Source of the DNA: JAYQPQ01 sp038145405
Lineage (GTDB): Bacteria > Pseudomonadota > Gammaproteobacteria > Pseudomonadales > GM7GCV1
DNA: 8,394 nt
NCBI GenBank assembly: GCA_038145405.1
Contig: JAYQPQ010000066.1
Coordinates: forward strand, 1-8,394
Reading direction: 5' to 3'
Part shown: positions 1-5,669 of the stretch, piece after piece
Position numbering within the stretch: the first letter of the stretch is position 1
Layout: every line of letters starts with the position of its first letter
The notes under the pieces: model-generated
The model's database searches: none
What the model was told of the DNA's origin: nothing
What the model saw: the letters and a program-made list of their open reading frames with translations, nothing else
Translations under genes and position numbers: made by a program

Positions 1-352
1 GGGCTCCGCCCAGGTATCCGCCCTCACCATGATCCTTGGCCTCTTTGCGATTGAAGCAATAGGGCAGGTCGATCTGGTAATGGTGGTAGAGGGCCACGAC
101 AGTGGCTGCAGCCAGTGGAATGCCCTTGTATGCGGGACCAAAGAGAAAGTCACAGGGTATTTTTTGCTCGGCAATGGCTGCAGCGTAGCAGCGCCCCAGT
201 TCAGCCAGCGTGGCGCCGGTGTGAAAGCGTCCGGCATTGAAAAAATAGGGACTGAGCCGCCCGGACTTCAACTTGAATTCACCAAAGCTCAGGGCACCCA
301 CTTGAATCGCCAGGTGGATAAAGTCGCGTTGCCAGGCTTGCAGCGCTGCCAT
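1..352 (-). CDS. pyrE: Orotate phosphoribosyltransferase, N-terminal part (cut by window edge)
   Basis: PyrE catalyses the fifth step of de novo pyrimidine synthesis: orotate plus PRPP gives OMP and pyrophosphate, in the cytosol. The first 117 residues are visible; the E. coli protein has about 213. Seen: the LKSGRLSPYFFN segment with the conserved lysine near residue 27, the FGPAYKGIPLA block around residues 71-81, and the catalytic flexible-loop motif RKEAKDHGEGG at 102-112. The PRPP-binding motif (VDDVITAG type) should follow but lies beyond the left edge. The ATG at 352-350 shares one base with the TAA of rph, and no purine-rich ribosome binding site precedes it. Translation is therefore probably coupled to that of rph (inference). 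Identification is firm; completeness of the gene cannot be judged. Confidence 0.95.
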   Translation of the reverse strand, partial: MAALQAWQRDFIHLAIQVGALSFGEFKLKSGRLSPYFFNAGRFHTGATLAELGRCYAAAIAEQKIPCDFLFGPAYKGIPLAAATVVALYHHYQIDLPYCFNRKEAKDHGEGGYLGGA

Positions 353-1071
353 TATTGGGTCAGGGCCATGCGCTGGATGCGCACCAGATCGGCGATACCG
401 CGCGCGGCCAAATCCAGCATGCTTTGCAGTTGGGCGGGGGAGAAAGGATCCGCTTCCGCGGTTCCCTGCACTTCAATGAAATGACCGGCCTCATTCATCA
501 CCACATTGAGATCGGTTTCCGCACTGGCGTCCTCATCATAGTCGAGATCCAGCACCGGCTCGCCATTGACGATGCCGACGGACACCGCGGCAATCATAGA
601 CCGCATGGGCGAATGGTCGAGTTTTCCGGCAGCGACCAGCTTGCTCAACGCATCGCTGAGAGCGACACAGGCGCCAGTAATGGACGCCGTGCGCGTACCG
701 CCATCGGCCTGAATGACATCGCAGTCGAGGTAGAGCGTACGTTCACCCAGGGCCCGCAGATCGACCGCGGCGCGCAGCGAGCGTCCGATCAGACGCTGAA
801 TTTCCTGCGTGCGTCCGGACTGGCGCCCGCGCACGGACTCCCGCGCCATGCGGGTTCCGGTGGAACGCGGTAGCATGCCGTACTCAGCGGTCAGCCAACC
901 TTGTCCCTGGCCCTTGAGAAAGCGCGGAACGCCTTCTTCGATACTGGCTGTACAGATCACCTTGGTATTGCCAAACTCCACCAGCACCGAACCTTCCGCG
1001 TGGCTGGTAAAATGCCGGGAGATTCGCGTAGGACGAAGTTGCTCGGGGCGGCGCCCGCTGGGTCGTTGCAT
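352..1071 (-). CDS. rph: Ribonuclease PH
   Basis: RNase PH is a phosphate-dependent 3'-5' exoribonuclease that trims the 3' ends of tRNA precursors and helps degrade structured RNA. It works as a hexameric ring in the cytosol. The 239-residue product matches the family length (238 in E. coli) and aligns along its whole length. Key parts are HAEGSVLVEFG (24-34), GVPRFLKGQGQGW (47-59), Arg87 in GRTQEIQR (phosphate-binding arginine by family), the phosphate-site motif GGTRTASITGA (124-134), and the acidic pair Asp181/Asp187 before NVVM. The reading frame extends upstream to 1149, but the family begins with the MRP-GR pattern, so the ATG at 1071-1069 (MQRPSGRR) is chosen. AAGGA lies just upstream of it. 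The gene looks intact, unlike the frameshifted rph-1 allele of E. coli K-12. It is divergent from yicC and overlaps pyrE by one base. Confidence 0.96.
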   Translation of the reverse strand: MQRPSGRRPEQLRPTRISRHFTSHAEGSVLVEFGNTKVICTASIEEGVPRFLKGQGQGWLTAEYGMLPRSTGTRMARESVRGRQSGRTQEIQRLIGRSLRAAVDLRALGERTLYLDCDVIQADGGTRTASITGACVALSDALSKLVAAGKLDHSPMRSMIAAVSVGIVNGEPVLDLDYDEDASAETDLNVVMNEAGHFIEVQGTAEADPFSPAQLQSMLDLAARGIADLVRIQRMALTQ

Positions 1072-1096
1072 GATGGATCCTTGAAAAGCGCCCAGC

Positions 1097-1125
1097 ATTA
1101 TAACGAGGATCGCCTGTCCGTGCTG
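1097..1125 (-). promoter_or_regulatory. Putative rph-pyrE promoter, overlapping a plus-strand -10 for yicC
   Basis: Read on the minus strand, a perfect -10 TATAAT occupies 1102-1097. The best -35 at 17 bases is CAGCAC (1125-1120), which is poor. Transcription would start near 1090, about 19 bases before the rph ATG. On the plus strand the same patch reads TATAAC at 1099-1104 (5 of 6 consensus bases), also without a good -35, and would give yicC a leader of roughly 55 bases. The two -10 boxes share four bases, so the site may fire in both directions. This rests on motif matching only. Confidence 0.5.
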
Positions 1126-1130
1126 TTCCC

Positions 1131-1140
1131 GGCAGCTGCC
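1131..1140. repeat. 10-bp perfect palindrome in the rph-yicC intergenic region
   Basis: GGCAGCTGCC is a perfect palindrome between the divergent promoter patch and the yicC ribosome binding site. It could be an operator half or a short stem in the yicC leader. A single 10-bp G+C-rich palindrome can also occur by chance, so no role is assigned. Confidence 0.25.
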
Positions 1141-1166
1141 CCAGCTCAACTGAAAGGAGATTGAAT

Positions 1167-2033
1167 TTGCCCAGAAGTATGACCGCGTTTGCCCAGGCAG
1201 AACGCAAGGACGGCACTGGCAGCCTCCGTTGTGAAATGCGCTCCGTCAATCATCGTCACCTGGATCTGAATTTGCAGCTTCCGGAAACGCTAAGGGCAGT
1301 GGAATTGCCGCTGCGCGATCTGGTGCGCCAGCAGGTTCAACGCGGCAAGGTCAGTGTCAGTCTCTCATTCGACGCCGCACAGGGGGGTGTTGGCACACTG
1401 GTGGTCAACGATGAGCTGGCGCAACTATACAAGGCCGCTGCAGAGCGACTGGCCGGCCAAATGGCTCAGCCTGCACCGTTAAACCCCTTAGAAATCCTGC
1501 GCTGCCCCGGCGTAATAAAGACCGGCCAGGACACGGCTGGCGCGCTGGAAGCTGCCGCGCTGATGCTGGTCGAGGACACCTTGAAGGCCTTTGTGGCGAG
1601 CCGGCTTCGCGAAGGTGAAGCCTTGAAGCTGGTAATTCTGGAGCGGCTGGATGCCATTGCCATGCAGGTTAACCAGATCGCTGCGGTGGTTCCCGACATT
1701 CGCGCCAGCCTTGAGCAGCGTCTGCGCAAACGATTGGCAGACCTGGAAGTTGAGGTCAACGCCGATCGCCTCGAGCAAGAGCTGGTTTATCAGGCGCAGC
1801 GCATGGATGTTGATGAGGAAATTGATCGCCTGCGCACTCACCTAAAGGAATTCCGGCTGCAGCTGGACATGGACGAACCAGTCGGTCGGCGCCTCGATTT
1901 TCTCGCCCAGGAGCTGAATCGGGAAGCCAACACCTTGGCTTCCAAGTCACAGGGGGTCGCTTCGACCCAGGGCGCCATCGAGATCAAGGTTTGCATTGAG
2001 CAGATTCGCGAACAAATTCAGAACATCGAGTAG
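1167..2033 (+). CDS. yicC: YicC family endoribonuclease
   Basis: YicC/YloC proteins are a widespread family with endoribonuclease activity reported for members. In E. coli, YicC is linked to small-RNA turnover. The product is 288 residues, matching E. coli (287). The N-terminal YicC-like domain starts with RSMTAFAQAE and continues through MRSVNHRHLDLNLQLPE. The C-terminal DUF1732-type domain carries NRLEQEL-like DRLEQELVYQAQRMDVDEE, then GRRLDFLAQELNREANTLASKS (240-261), and ends EQIREQIQNIE exactly as in E. coli. The start is the TTG at 1167: it aligns with E. coli MIRSMTA and sits 7 bases after AAAGGAGA (1153-1160). The in-frame TTG at 1161 touches that ribosome binding site and is too close to it. 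gmk follows after 5 bases, so the two are co-transcribed. Confidence 0.94.
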   Translation: MPRSMTAFAQAERKDGTGSLRCEMRSVNHRHLDLNLQLPETLRAVELPLRDLVRQQVQRGKVSVSLSFDAAQGGVGTLVVNDELAQLYKAAAERLAGQMAQPAPLNPLEILRCPGVIKTGQDTAGALEAAALMLVEDTLKAFVASRLREGEALKLVILERLDAIAMQVNQIAAVVPDIRASLEQRLRKRLADLEVEVNADRLEQELVYQAQRMDVDEEIDRLRTHLKEFRLQLDMDEPVGRRLDFLAQELNREANTLASKSQGVASTQGAIEIKVCIEQIREQIQNIE

Positions 2034-2038
2034 GCCAT

Positions 2039-2650
2039 ATGAGCGGAACCCTTTTTGTCGTCACAGCACCCTCGGGGGCGGGTAAAACCAGTCTGGTTCG
2101 TGCGCTACTCGAGCGCATGCATGGCCTCGAACTGTCAATCTCCCATACCACTCGCCCCCCGCGCACGGGTGAGGTCCATGGCAAGGACTACTATTTCGTC
2201 GATGAAACCCGCTTTCATGCCATGGCCAGCGATAGCGAGTTTCTCGAGTATGCGCAAGTATTTGGTAACTACTACGGCACTTCCGAAGCCTGGGTGAAGC
2301 AGCAGCTCGCCAGAGACATCGATATTCTGCTCGAGATCGACTGGCAGGGCGCTGCCCAGGTGCGTCGGTTGATGCCTGCGGCCGTAGGCATCTTTATCCT
2401 GCCGCCGTCGCGTGAATCCCTGGAGCAGCGCCTGCGCAAACGCGGCAAGGACAGCGAAGAAACCATTCGCAAACGCCTGTCCCAGGCGCGCGACGAGATG
2501 TCGCACTATGGCGAGGCCGATTTTTTCATTATCAATGACGACTTCGATCAGGCACTGGAAGAACTCTATGCCGTGGTGCTATCGCGCCGGGTGCAGACCG
2601 CGCAACAGTCGCAGCGCCACGCCGACACAATTAGGTTACTATTGTCCTAG
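2039..2650 (+). CDS. gmk: Guanylate kinase
   Basis: Guanylate kinase phosphorylates GMP (and dGMP) with ATP to GDP, an essential step towards GTP and, indirectly, the (p)ppGpp precursor pool. The 203-residue product has the P-loop APSGAGKT at 10-17, the GMP-binding region SHTTRPPRTGEVHGKDYYFV (about 35-54, with Arg39, Arg42, Glu45 and Tyr51/52), EYAQVFGNYYGTS for the second nucleotide contacts, LLEIDWQGA at the core strand, and the LID segment with LRKRGKDSEETIRKRL. Length and motifs are normal. The ATG at 2039 follows the yicC stop by 5 bases, with only a weak AGTAGG-like purine patch before it, so coupling to yicC translation is likely. The last bases of the gene overlap the putative rpoZ promoter. 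Confidence 0.97.
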   Translation: MSGTLFVVTAPSGAGKTSLVRALLERMHGLELSISHTTRPPRTGEVHGKDYYFVDETRFHAMASDSEFLEYAQVFGNYYGTSEAWVKQQLARDIDILLEIDWQGAAQVRRLMPAAVGIFILPPSRESLEQRLRKRGKDSEETIRKRLSQARDEMSHYGEADFFIINDDFDQALEELYAVVLSRRVQTAQQSQRHADTIRLLLS

Positions 2651-2671
2651 GGTTGCGCAGTTCGCTAGAAT
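2642..2671 (+). promoter_or_regulatory. Putative sigma70 promoter for rpoZ-spoT
   Basis: A -35 TTGTCC (2642-2647, 4 of 6 consensus bases) and a -10 TAGAAT (2666-2671, 5 of 6) are separated by 18 bases. The -35 lies inside the last codons of gmk. The six bases after the -10 (TGCGCC) form a G+C-rich discriminator, a feature of promoters inhibited by ppGpp. The site sits in the only wide gap (90 bases) between gmk and spoT, which supports a separate start for rpoZ-spoT. Motif-based inference. Confidence 0.5.
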
Positions 2672-2706
2672 TGCGCCCCCTTCGCGGCTTCTCGACACAG
2701 CAAAGA

Positions 2707-2725
2707 CTCACTGACCGCGAGTGAG
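2707..2725 (+). repeat. Small hairpin in the rpoZ leader
   Basis: CTCACT (2707-2712) and AGTGAG (2720-2725) form a perfect 6-bp stem with a 7-base loop, ending 15 bases before the rpoZ ATG. There is no U-run after it, so it is not an intrinsic terminator. It may stabilise the rpoZ leader or affect ribosome access, or be chance. Confidence 0.35.
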
Positions 2726-2740
2726 CAAAATGGAAAAACT

Positions 2741-3028
2741 ATGGCACGTATTACTGTCGAAGATTGTCTGGATCATGTGGCCAACCGCTTTGAGTTGGTG
2801 CTGGTAGGCAGCAAGCGCGCGCGTCAGCTGCTGCTGGGCAATCGCGAACCCCTGGTACCTTGGGAAAATGACAAGCCCACCGTCGTCGCCCTGCGCGAGA
2901 TTGAGCTGGGTTTGGTTACGGCTAGTATCCTGGATGAAGACACCCAGGAAAGCTTCTTTGAAGACAACTTCAAGGTTGAGCTTCCGCCGGACTCCGTCAT
3001 TGAGGAATTCCACGGCGCCCAGGACTAA
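2741..3028 (+). CDS. rpoZ: DNA-directed RNA polymerase omega subunit
   Basis: Omega is the small RNA polymerase subunit that chaperones beta-prime folding and, with beta-prime, forms ppGpp-binding site 1. The 95-residue product is close to the E. coli length (91). The conserved N-terminal core is clear: MARITVEDCLDHV, NRFELVLVGSKRARQL (15-30), the PLVPWENDKPTVVALREIE block (37-55) and GLVTASILD. The E. coli ppGpp site uses the first residues of omega (Ala2, Arg3), and MAR is kept here. The acidic C-terminal tail is variable in the family. The ribosome binding site is weak (GGAA about 7 bases upstream). spoT starts 20 bases after the stop, so rpoZ and spoT form one transcription unit. Confidence 0.97.
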   Translation: MARITVEDCLDHVANRFELVLVGSKRARQLLLGNREPLVPWENDKPTVVALREIELGLVTASILDEDTQESFFEDNFKVELPPDSVIEEFHGAQD

Positions 3029-3048
3029 GCCTTGCCTGAGGTAGCCGC

Positions 3049-5169
3049 GTGCCATCAATTGATGAACTTTGTGAGCGGCTCACCTCCTATCTGGAATCCG
3101 ACCAGATAAGAGAGGTCCGCAAGGCCTACATCTTTGCCGAACAGGCCCACGAGGGCCAGTATCGAAAGAGCGGCGAGCCCTACGTAACTCACCCACTCGC
3201 TGCTGCCAATATCCTCGCCGACATGCACATGGACCACCAGTGTCTCATGGCCTGCCTGCTGCACGACGTTATCGAGGATACCCCGGTTTCCAAGCAGGCA
3301 TTGGACAAGAAGTTCGGCACTGCCGTGGCTGAGTTGGTTGACGGCGTCAGCAAGCTGAACAAGATGGAAAACAGCGGCGATACGCGCGAAGAGCAGCAAG
3401 CCGAGAATTTCCTCAAGATGACGCTGGCCATGTCCAAGGACATTCGCGTCATTCTGGTCAAACTGGCGGATCGGCTGCACAACATGCGCACCTTGGGCGC
3501 ACTGGAGCCGGACAAGCGCCGGCGCATCGCCCGTGAAACTTTGGAAATCTACGCTCCCATCGCGCAGCGACTGGGCATCAACGACATGCGTATCGAGTTC
3601 GAGGACCGCGGTTTTGCTGCTTATCACCCCATGCGCGCTATGCGCCTGGCCGCTGCGCTCGAAGCGGCGCGTGGCCGGCGGCGCGATCTGGTGCTGGAAA
3701 TTCAAGAAGCGATCCAGATTCGTTTTGAGCGCGAGGACTTTGAAGCCGAGATCACCGGTCGTGAAAAGCACCTCTACTCGATTTATAAGAAGATGCGCGA
3801 CAAGCACAAGGCGTTTAAGGAAATCATGGACGTTTTCGCCTTCCGCATCGTGGTAGACAGCGTCGACCAGTGCTATCGTGCGCTCGGCGTGGTGCACAAC
3901 CTGTTCAAGCCGGTGCCGGGTGAATTCAAGGACTACATTGCCATCCCCAAGGCCAACGGCTATCAGTCACTGCACTCGGTGCTGGTCGGCAGTCACGGCG
4001 TGCCCATCGAAATCCAGATCCGCACCAAGGAAATGGATGACATGGCCAGTTATGGAATTGCCGCGCACTGGTTTTACAAGTCCCACGGCGACGAAGCGCC
4101 GGCAATTTCCAGCCGCGCCAGCGAGTGGGTCAAGGGTTTGCTGGAAATCCAGCAGAAAGCCGGCAATCCCCTGGAATTTATCGAGCACGTCAAAGCCGAT
4201 CTCTTCCCCGACGAGGTCTACGTCTTTACTCCGAAGGGCAAGATCGTGTCCCTGCCCAGCGGTGCTACGCCCATCGACTTTGCCTATGCGGTGCACACCG
4301 ATGTGGGCAACACCTGCGTGGGCTGCAAAATCAATGGACGGCTGTCGGCGTTGTCGGAACCCCTGCAGAGTGGCCAGGTTGTCGAAATCATACGTGCTGC
4401 CAAGGCCCAGCCTCACCCAGGCTGGCTGGAAACCGTGGTCACGGCCAAAGCGCGTTCGGCCATTCGCCACAATCTGAAAAGCCGGCGCCACGAGGAATCC
4501 ATACGCCTGGGTCGACGTCTGCTGAACAAGGTCCTTTCCAGTGCCAACAAGACATTAGACGATATTCTAGCCGAGCGCATTGGGAGCTTCGTCAACGACT
4601 CCCGTCACGAGAGTTTTGACGAAGTGCTCGAGCAGATTGGCTTGGGCAATATGATGGCCTACTCGGTGGCCAAGGCGCTGATTGATCATGCCATCGAGGG
4701 CAAGCTGTCCGGCCAGCTCAACTCCCCTGTCATCATCGATTCCTCCGAGGGTCAGGTTATTTCCTTTGCCGGTTGTTGCCGGCCTATCCCGGGCGATCCC
4801 ATCATCGGCTACTTCAGTTCCGGGCGCGGCGTGGTGATTCACTCTGAGCGCTGCCGCAATATTTCCGAGAACACCGACAATATGGAGCGCCGCATGCCGG
4901 TGATCTGGGCAGCGCAGGTGCAGGGCGAGTTTCAGGCCGAGCTCTGGGTGGAAGTGGAAATGTACCGCGGCGTGGTGGCTGAACTGGCAGCCCGCATTTC
5001 CTCCTGTAACGCCGGTATCGACAACATTAGTCTCGAGGAGCGTGGCGCCAGTCTGAGCGTCATCAAGGTCATGCTGCGGGTGACGGATCGCGTGCATTTG
5101 GCTAACATCATGCGACGCATCCGTCTGCTCAACTCGGTCAAACGCGTTCGACGCGGCAAGAACTTTTAG
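3049..5169 (+). CDS. spoT: Bifunctional (p)ppGpp synthetase/hydrolase SpoT
   Basis: SpoT hydrolyses (p)ppGpp to GDP/GTP and has weaker synthetase activity, setting alarmone levels under nutrient stress. The product is 706 residues (702 in E. coli). The HD hydrolase domain (about 20-200) keeps the metal and catalytic set: His48, His72-Asp73 in LLHDVIEDTP, and Asp141 in KLADRLHNM, so hydrolase activity is expected. The synthetase domain (about 235-345) has REKHLYSIY (238-246), Asp261 in IMDVFAFRIV, the KDYIAIPKANGYQSLH block (294-309) and Glu321 in PIEIQIRT; these match active synthetases. Next come the TGS domain (about 390-450, VYVFTPKGKIVSLPSG), the conserved-cysteine domain with Cys576-Cys577 in CCRPIPGDPI, and a C-terminal ACT domain (about 628-704, DRVHLANIMRRIR). 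An intact hydrolase argues for SpoT rather than RelA. The GTG start is supported by GAGGT 7 bases upstream. Confidence 0.97.
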   Translation: MPSIDELCERLTSYLESDQIREVRKAYIFAEQAHEGQYRKSGEPYVTHPLAAANILADMHMDHQCLMACLLHDVIEDTPVSKQALDKKFGTAVAELVDGVSKLNKMENSGDTREEQQAENFLKMTLAMSKDIRVILVKLADRLHNMRTLGALEPDKRRRIARETLEIYAPIAQRLGINDMRIEFEDRGFAAYHPMRAMRLAAALEAARGRRRDLVLEIQEAIQIRFEREDFEAEITGREKHLYSIYKKMRDKHKAFKEIMDVFAFRIVVDSVDQCYRALGVVHNLFKPVPGEFKDYIAIPKANGYQSLHSVLVGSHGVPIEIQIRTKEMDDMASYGIAAHWFYKSHGDEAPAISSRASEWVKGLLEIQQKAGNPLEFIEHVKADLFPDEVYVFTPKGKIVSLPSGATPIDFAYAVHTDVGNTCVGCKINGRLSALSEPLQSGQVVEIIRAAKAQPHPGWLETVVTAKARSAIRHNLKSRRHEESIRLGRRLLNKVLSSANKTLDDILAERIGSFVNDSRHESFDEVLEQIGLGNMMAYSVAKALIDHAIEGKLSGQLNSPVIIDSSEGQVISFAGCCRPIPGDPIIGYFSSGRGVVIHSERCRNISENTDNMERRMPVIWAAQVQGEFQAELWVEVEMYRGVVAELAARISSCNAGIDNISLEERGASLSVIKVMLRVTDRVHLANIMRRIRLLNSVKRVRRGKNF

Positions 5170-5189
5170 TCAGGAGATTATTCGCAGCC

Positions 5190-5573
5190 ATGGCCAATCG
5201 CGCCGTTATTCATACCAGCCGGGCTCCGGAAGCCATTGGCACATACTCCCAAGCCGTGAAGGTCGACAACACCCTTTACTTGTCTGGACAGATTCCGCTG
5301 TTTCCCGAAACCATGGAACTGATCGAAGGTGGCATTGCTGAGCAGGTACACCAGGTGTTCAGAAATCTGTCGGCAGTGTGCGAAGAAGCTGGTGGCAGCC
5401 TGGCGGGCATCGTCAAGCTCACCATCTATCTCACCGATCTGGGTAATTTCCCGACGGTAAACCAGGTTATGGCCGAGTATTTCAAGGAACCCTATCCGGC
5501 ACGCGCCACCATCGGTATCCATCAATTGCCCAAGGGCGCGCTGGTGGAAATTGATGCCATCATGGTGATCTAG
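5190..5573 (+). CDS. ridA: RidA family reactive intermediate/imine deaminase
   Basis: RidA (YjgF/YER057c/UK114) is a cytosolic homotrimer that hydrolyses reactive 2-aminoacrylate and related enamines/imines released by PLP enzymes such as threonine dehydratase. This protects other PLP enzymes. The 127-residue product matches the family (128 in E. coli). Visible are APEAIGTYSQAV (12-23), LSGQIPL (31-37), the KLTIYLTDLGNFPTVN strand-helix region, and the active-site arginine Arg105 in YPARATIG with Glu120 in VEIDAI. These residues mark the deaminating archetypal subfamily. AGGAG lies 13 bases before the ATG, a slightly long spacing. The gene starts 20 bases after spoT and shares its transcript. 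This position after spoT is also seen in Pseudomonas, as far as I recall. No convincing terminator follows it. Confidence 0.94.
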   Translation: MANRAVIHTSRAPEAIGTYSQAVKVDNTLYLSGQIPLFPETMELIEGGIAEQVHQVFRNLSAVCEEAGGSLAGIVKLTIYLTDLGNFPTVNQVMAEYFKEPYPARATIGIHQLPKGALVEIDAIMVI

Positions 5574-5611
5574 CCGGGCGACCCTATCGCAAAAATTTCT
5601 TTGTTCGCCCC

Positions 5612-5639
5612 GTGACTGGGGGGAGGAAATCGCTATAAT
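5612..5639 (+). promoter_or_regulatory. Putative typA promoter
   Basis: A perfect -10 TATAAT (5634-5639) lies 16 bases after GTGACT (5612-5617, 4 of 6 of the -35 consensus). The discriminator GCCGCG is entirely G+C. Initiation near 5646 gives a leader of only about 24 bases. The -35 lies in the loop of a CCCC/GGGG palindrome (5608-5611 with 5618-5621) and the -10 lies in the spacer of a longer inverted repeat. Confidence 0.65.
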
Positions 5640-5656
5640 GCCGCGCTTTCCTCCCC
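5620..5656. repeat. 10-bp perfect inverted repeat flanking the typA -10
   Basis: GGGGAGGAAA (5620-5629) and TTTCCTCCCC (5647-5656) are perfect reverse complements separated by 17 bases that contain the TATAAT. The left arm lies in the promoter spacer and the right arm forms the start of the predicted transcript. It could be an operator for a dimeric regulator, or an RNA stem on transcripts reading through from ridA. The repeat is seen directly; its role is unknown. Confidence 0.6.
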
Positions 5657-5669
5657 TGTCTCACCTTTC

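Noticed and set aside
29..484. A 151-codon plus-strand frame at the left edge
   Set aside because: It is antisense to pyrE and the end of rph, both clearly coding on the minus strand.
355..873. A 172-codon plus-strand open frame antisense to rph
   Set aside because: It is a shadow of the conserved RNase PH gene with no family signature.
1711..2442. A 22-base near repeat (20 of 22 identical) shared by yicC (1711-1732) and gmk (2421-2442), both encoding LEQRLRKR
   Set aside because: Both copies fall in arginine-rich helices that fit their own families, and the similarity does not extend beyond them. Coincidence of codon usage is the simpler explanation than a gene-conversion or regulatory repeat.
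3055..3897. A 280-codon open frame antisense to spoT
   Set aside because: It lies wholly within the strongly conserved hydrolase/synthetase coding region, shows no recognisable domain and has no ribosome binding site. Long antisense open frames are common in G+C-rich genes with strong codon bias.
5576..5610. Inverted repeat GGGCGA/TCGCCC after ridA as a terminator
   Set aside because: The loop is 23 bases and no T-run follows the right arm; the A/T-rich run lies inside the loop. It does not have the layout of an intrinsic terminator.
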